From Ornithinimicrobium cryptoxanthini (GTDB lineage Bacteria; Actinomycetota; Actinomycetes; Actinomycetales; Dermatophilaceae), in NCBI RefSeq assembly GCF_023923205.1, contig NZ_CP099490.1, positions 1,798,001-1,862,000 of the forward strand: a stretch of 64,000 nucleotides of DNA. Reading direction: 5' to 3'. Positions 62,434-64,000 of this stretch are shown here, piece by piece (positions within the stretch are counted from its first letter, which is position 1; each line of letters begins with the position of its first letter). A program made the translations under genes and the position numbers. The notes under the pieces are model-generated. The model was not told the DNA's origin and ran no database searches. It saw nothing but the letters and a program-made list of their open reading frames with translations.

Positions 62434-64000
62434 CAGACACCGCAGCACGACCGCAGAACGAGCAGCTTGGCTTCGACGGCCCACTGTCCGCCGCGCTCGT
62501 GGGGACCCGCAGGTTCTTCACGCGCGGCAAGGTCTCCGACGACCAACGCACCCTCTCTCTCGAGGGCGGGCGCGCGGGCGACTCCTTCTACCGCGACCGG
62601 TGGAGCCACGACAAGGTGGTGCGCTCCACCCACGGCGTCAACTGCACCGGCTCCTGCTCGTGGAAGGTCTACGTCAAGGACGGGATCATCACCTGGGAGG
62701 CGCAGCAGACCGACTACCCGACAACCGGCGGGGACCGGCCGGAGTACGAACCTCGCGGCTGCCCCCGTGGCGCGGCGTTCTCCTGGTACACCTACAGCCC
62801 CACCCGGGTGCGATACCCCTATGTCCGCGGGACTCTGTTGGAGCTCTACCGCCGAGCCAAGCAGGAGTTCGGCGACCCCGTCGTCGCCTGGGCCAGCATC
62901 GTGCAGGACGAGCAGAAGTCCAAGGTCTACAAGTCCGGCCGAGGCAAGGGCGGGCTGGTCCGTTCCACGTGGGAGGAGACGGTCGAGATGATCGCCGCCG
63001 CCCACGTCTACACCATCAAGCGTTGGGGTCCGGACCGGATCGCAGGGTTCTCCCCGATCCCAGCGATGTCGCAGGTCAGCTACGTCTCCGGCGCGCGCTT
63101 CAACGAGCTCATCGGTGCTCCGATGCTGTCGTTCTACGACTGGTATGCCGACCTGCCCAACGCCTCGCCGCAGATGTGGGGCGACCAGACCGACGTGCCG
63201 GAGTCCGGCGACTGGTGGGACGCGGCATACCTGATCATGTGGGGTTCCAACGTCCCGATGACCCGCACCCCAGACGCGCACTGGATGGTGGAGGCGCGAT
63301 ATCGCGGCCAGAAGGTCATCGCCGTGGCGCCGGACTATGCCGAGAACGTCAAGTTCGCCGACGAGTGGGTCGCCCCCGCACCCGGCACCGACGGCGCGCT
63401 GGCCATGGGCATGGGCCACGTCATCCTCAAGGAGTTCTTCGTCGACCAGCAGGTCGAGTTCTTCGAGGGCTACACCAAGCGCTTCACCGACCTGCCGTTC
63501 CTGGTCTCACTGGTTCCGGTCGACGACGAGGCCGGGGTCGGGGGGGACACGGGGGGCGGAGCCTCCCGTGCGAGTTCCTACCGACCTGGGAAGTTCGTGG
63601 TCGCGGGCGATCTCGAGGGCCACCCCGAGGGCTCGTCGGAGAACGCCATGTGGAAGCCCGTGGTGCTGGACCGAGGCACCGACGACGTGGCCGTGCCGCA
63701 GGGCTCGATCGGGCACCGCTTCGGCCCCGAGGGCGAGGGGAAGTGGAACCTTGACCTCGGCGACATCGATCCGGTCCTGTCGCTGTATGCCGACACCGGC
63801 GACTCGGTGCCCTTGGAGCTGCCCCGTTTCGACAGCGGCGACAAGGTCGTCTACGAACAGCGCGGGGTGCCGGTCCGGCGCATCGGTGGACACCTGGTGA
63901 CCACGGTCCTCGACCTGATGCTGGCGCACTACGGAGTGGGCCGTCCGGGGCTGCCCGGCACCTGGCCGGAGGACCTGGAGGACCCGTCGGTGCCAGCCAC
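62430..64000 (+). CDS. narG: Respiratory nitrate reductase alpha subunit NarG, 5' part
   Basis: The first 523 codons of NarG, cut by the window edge. After GKVSDDQRTLSLEGGRAGDSFYRDRW comes the FS0 cluster and Mo-bis-MGD motif H-x3-C-x3-C (THGVNCTGSCSWKV, about residue 70), then the last Cys in GCPRGAAFSWY. Downstream blocks IPAMSQVSYVSGARF, MWGSNVPMTRTPDAHW and APGTDGALAMGMGHVIL bind molybdopterin. NarG reduces nitrate to nitrite at the cytoplasmic face with NarH and NarI, presumably encoded beyond the window. A Gly-rich insertion lies near residues 367-377 (positions 63530-63560), over runs of seven and six G; the frame stays open. Confidence 0.94.
   Translation, partial: MTDTAARPQNEQLGFDGPLSAALVGTRRFFTRGKVSDDQRTLSLEGGRAGDSFYRDRWSHDKVVRSTHGVNCTGSCSWKVYVKDGIITWEAQQTDYPTTGGDRPEYEPRGCPRGAAFSWYTYSPTRVRYPYVRGTLLELYRRAKQEFGDPVVAWASIVQDEQKSKVYKSGRGKGGLVRSTWEETVEMIAAAHVYTIKRWGPDRIAGFSPIPAMSQVSYVSGARFNELIGAPMLSFYDWYADLPNASPQMWGDQTDVPESGDWWDAAYLIMWGSNVPMTRTPDAHWMVEARYRGQKVIAVAPDYAENVKFADEWVAPAPGTDGALAMGMGHVILKEFFVDQQVEFFEGYTKRFTDLPFLVSLVPVDDEAGVGGDTGGGASRASSYRPGKFVVAGDLEGHPEGSSENAMWKPVVLDRGTDDVAVPQGSIGHRFGPEGEGKWNLDLGDIDPVLSLYADTGDSVPLELPRFDSGDKVVYEQRGVPVRRIGGHLVTTVLDLMLAHYGVGRPGLPGTWPEDLEDPSVPA

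Noticed and set aside
62430..64000. Frameshifted or broken narG
   Set aside because: The frame from 62430 is open to the window edge, with NarG motifs before and after the G-rich stretch.

Overview
The window is high-GC DNA from an actinobacterium. Gene order matches conserved actinobacterial blocks known from mycobacteria: patA-pimA-pdxS-pdxT-yebC-ruvCAB-yajC-secDF-apt-rel; a cyclophilin and glyoxalase-like gene before hisS; xerD-parA-scpAB-rsuA-cmk; and pgsA-like-DUF881-sbp-DUF881-gcvH-garA-MerR-DUF151-MerR-gcvP. GTG starts, 4-bp stop/start overlaps and probable leaderless transcripts are frequent. A member of the Micrococcales (Intrasporangiaceae/Ornithinimicrobiaceae-like) is a reasonable guess; the genus cannot be fixed from this sequence alone.

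Layout. 1-14213 (+): phosphatidylinositol mannoside synthesis, PLP synthase, YebC, Holliday-junction resolution under a clear LexA box, Sec translocase accessory subunits, adenine salvage and the (p)ppGpp enzyme. 14244-18580 (-): M18 aminopeptidase, a DUF349 protein with a long repeated Pro/Glu arm, and a lipoprotein cyclophilin. 18695-20855 (+): MBL hydrolase and hisS. 21044-28926 (+): a TrpR-family regulator behind a perfect palindrome, then hisG-D-C-B-H-A-F-IE, tightly overlapped. 29023-38972: lgt, a small membrane protein (-), xerD, parA-scpA-scpB, rluB, cmk, rhodanese, sufE, der. Around 39200: tRNA-Pro(GGG). 39385-50341: a VOC protein, the division/glycine-cleavage cluster with a glycine riboswitch ahead of gcvP, and a GCS2-type ligase. 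50369-53120: small metabolic genes. 53124-64000: a nitrogen-oxide region with a membrane-anchored copper nitrite reductase, an NnrS-like protein, hemerythrin, DUF2249, two paralogous Cys-containing HTH regulators, narK, an MFS exporter and the 5' part of narG.

The most unusual feature is the histidine operon. Its gene order (GDCBHAF-IE), its two fusions (bifunctional HisB and HisIE) and its sequence motifs are those of gammaproteobacteria, and look closest to Xanthomonadales as I remember those proteins. They are not the actinobacterial set with monofunctional HisB, separate HisI/HisE and the dual HisA/TrpF enzyme PriA. The TrpR-like regulator ahead of hisG also fits a transferred cassette. 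No trp genes lie between hisIE and lgt, where actinobacteria often carry them. If PriA was displaced, the cell must have found another PRA/TrpF solution for tryptophan.

The second theme is nitrate/nitrite respiration. NarK and NarG handle nitrate, while a three-cupredoxin NirK fused to a polytopic membrane domain, an NnrS-like protein and metal-binding helpers handle nitrite and NO. Two HTH regulators with an identical C-x13-C-x2-H-x28-C-x2-H pattern probably sense metal, O2 or NO.
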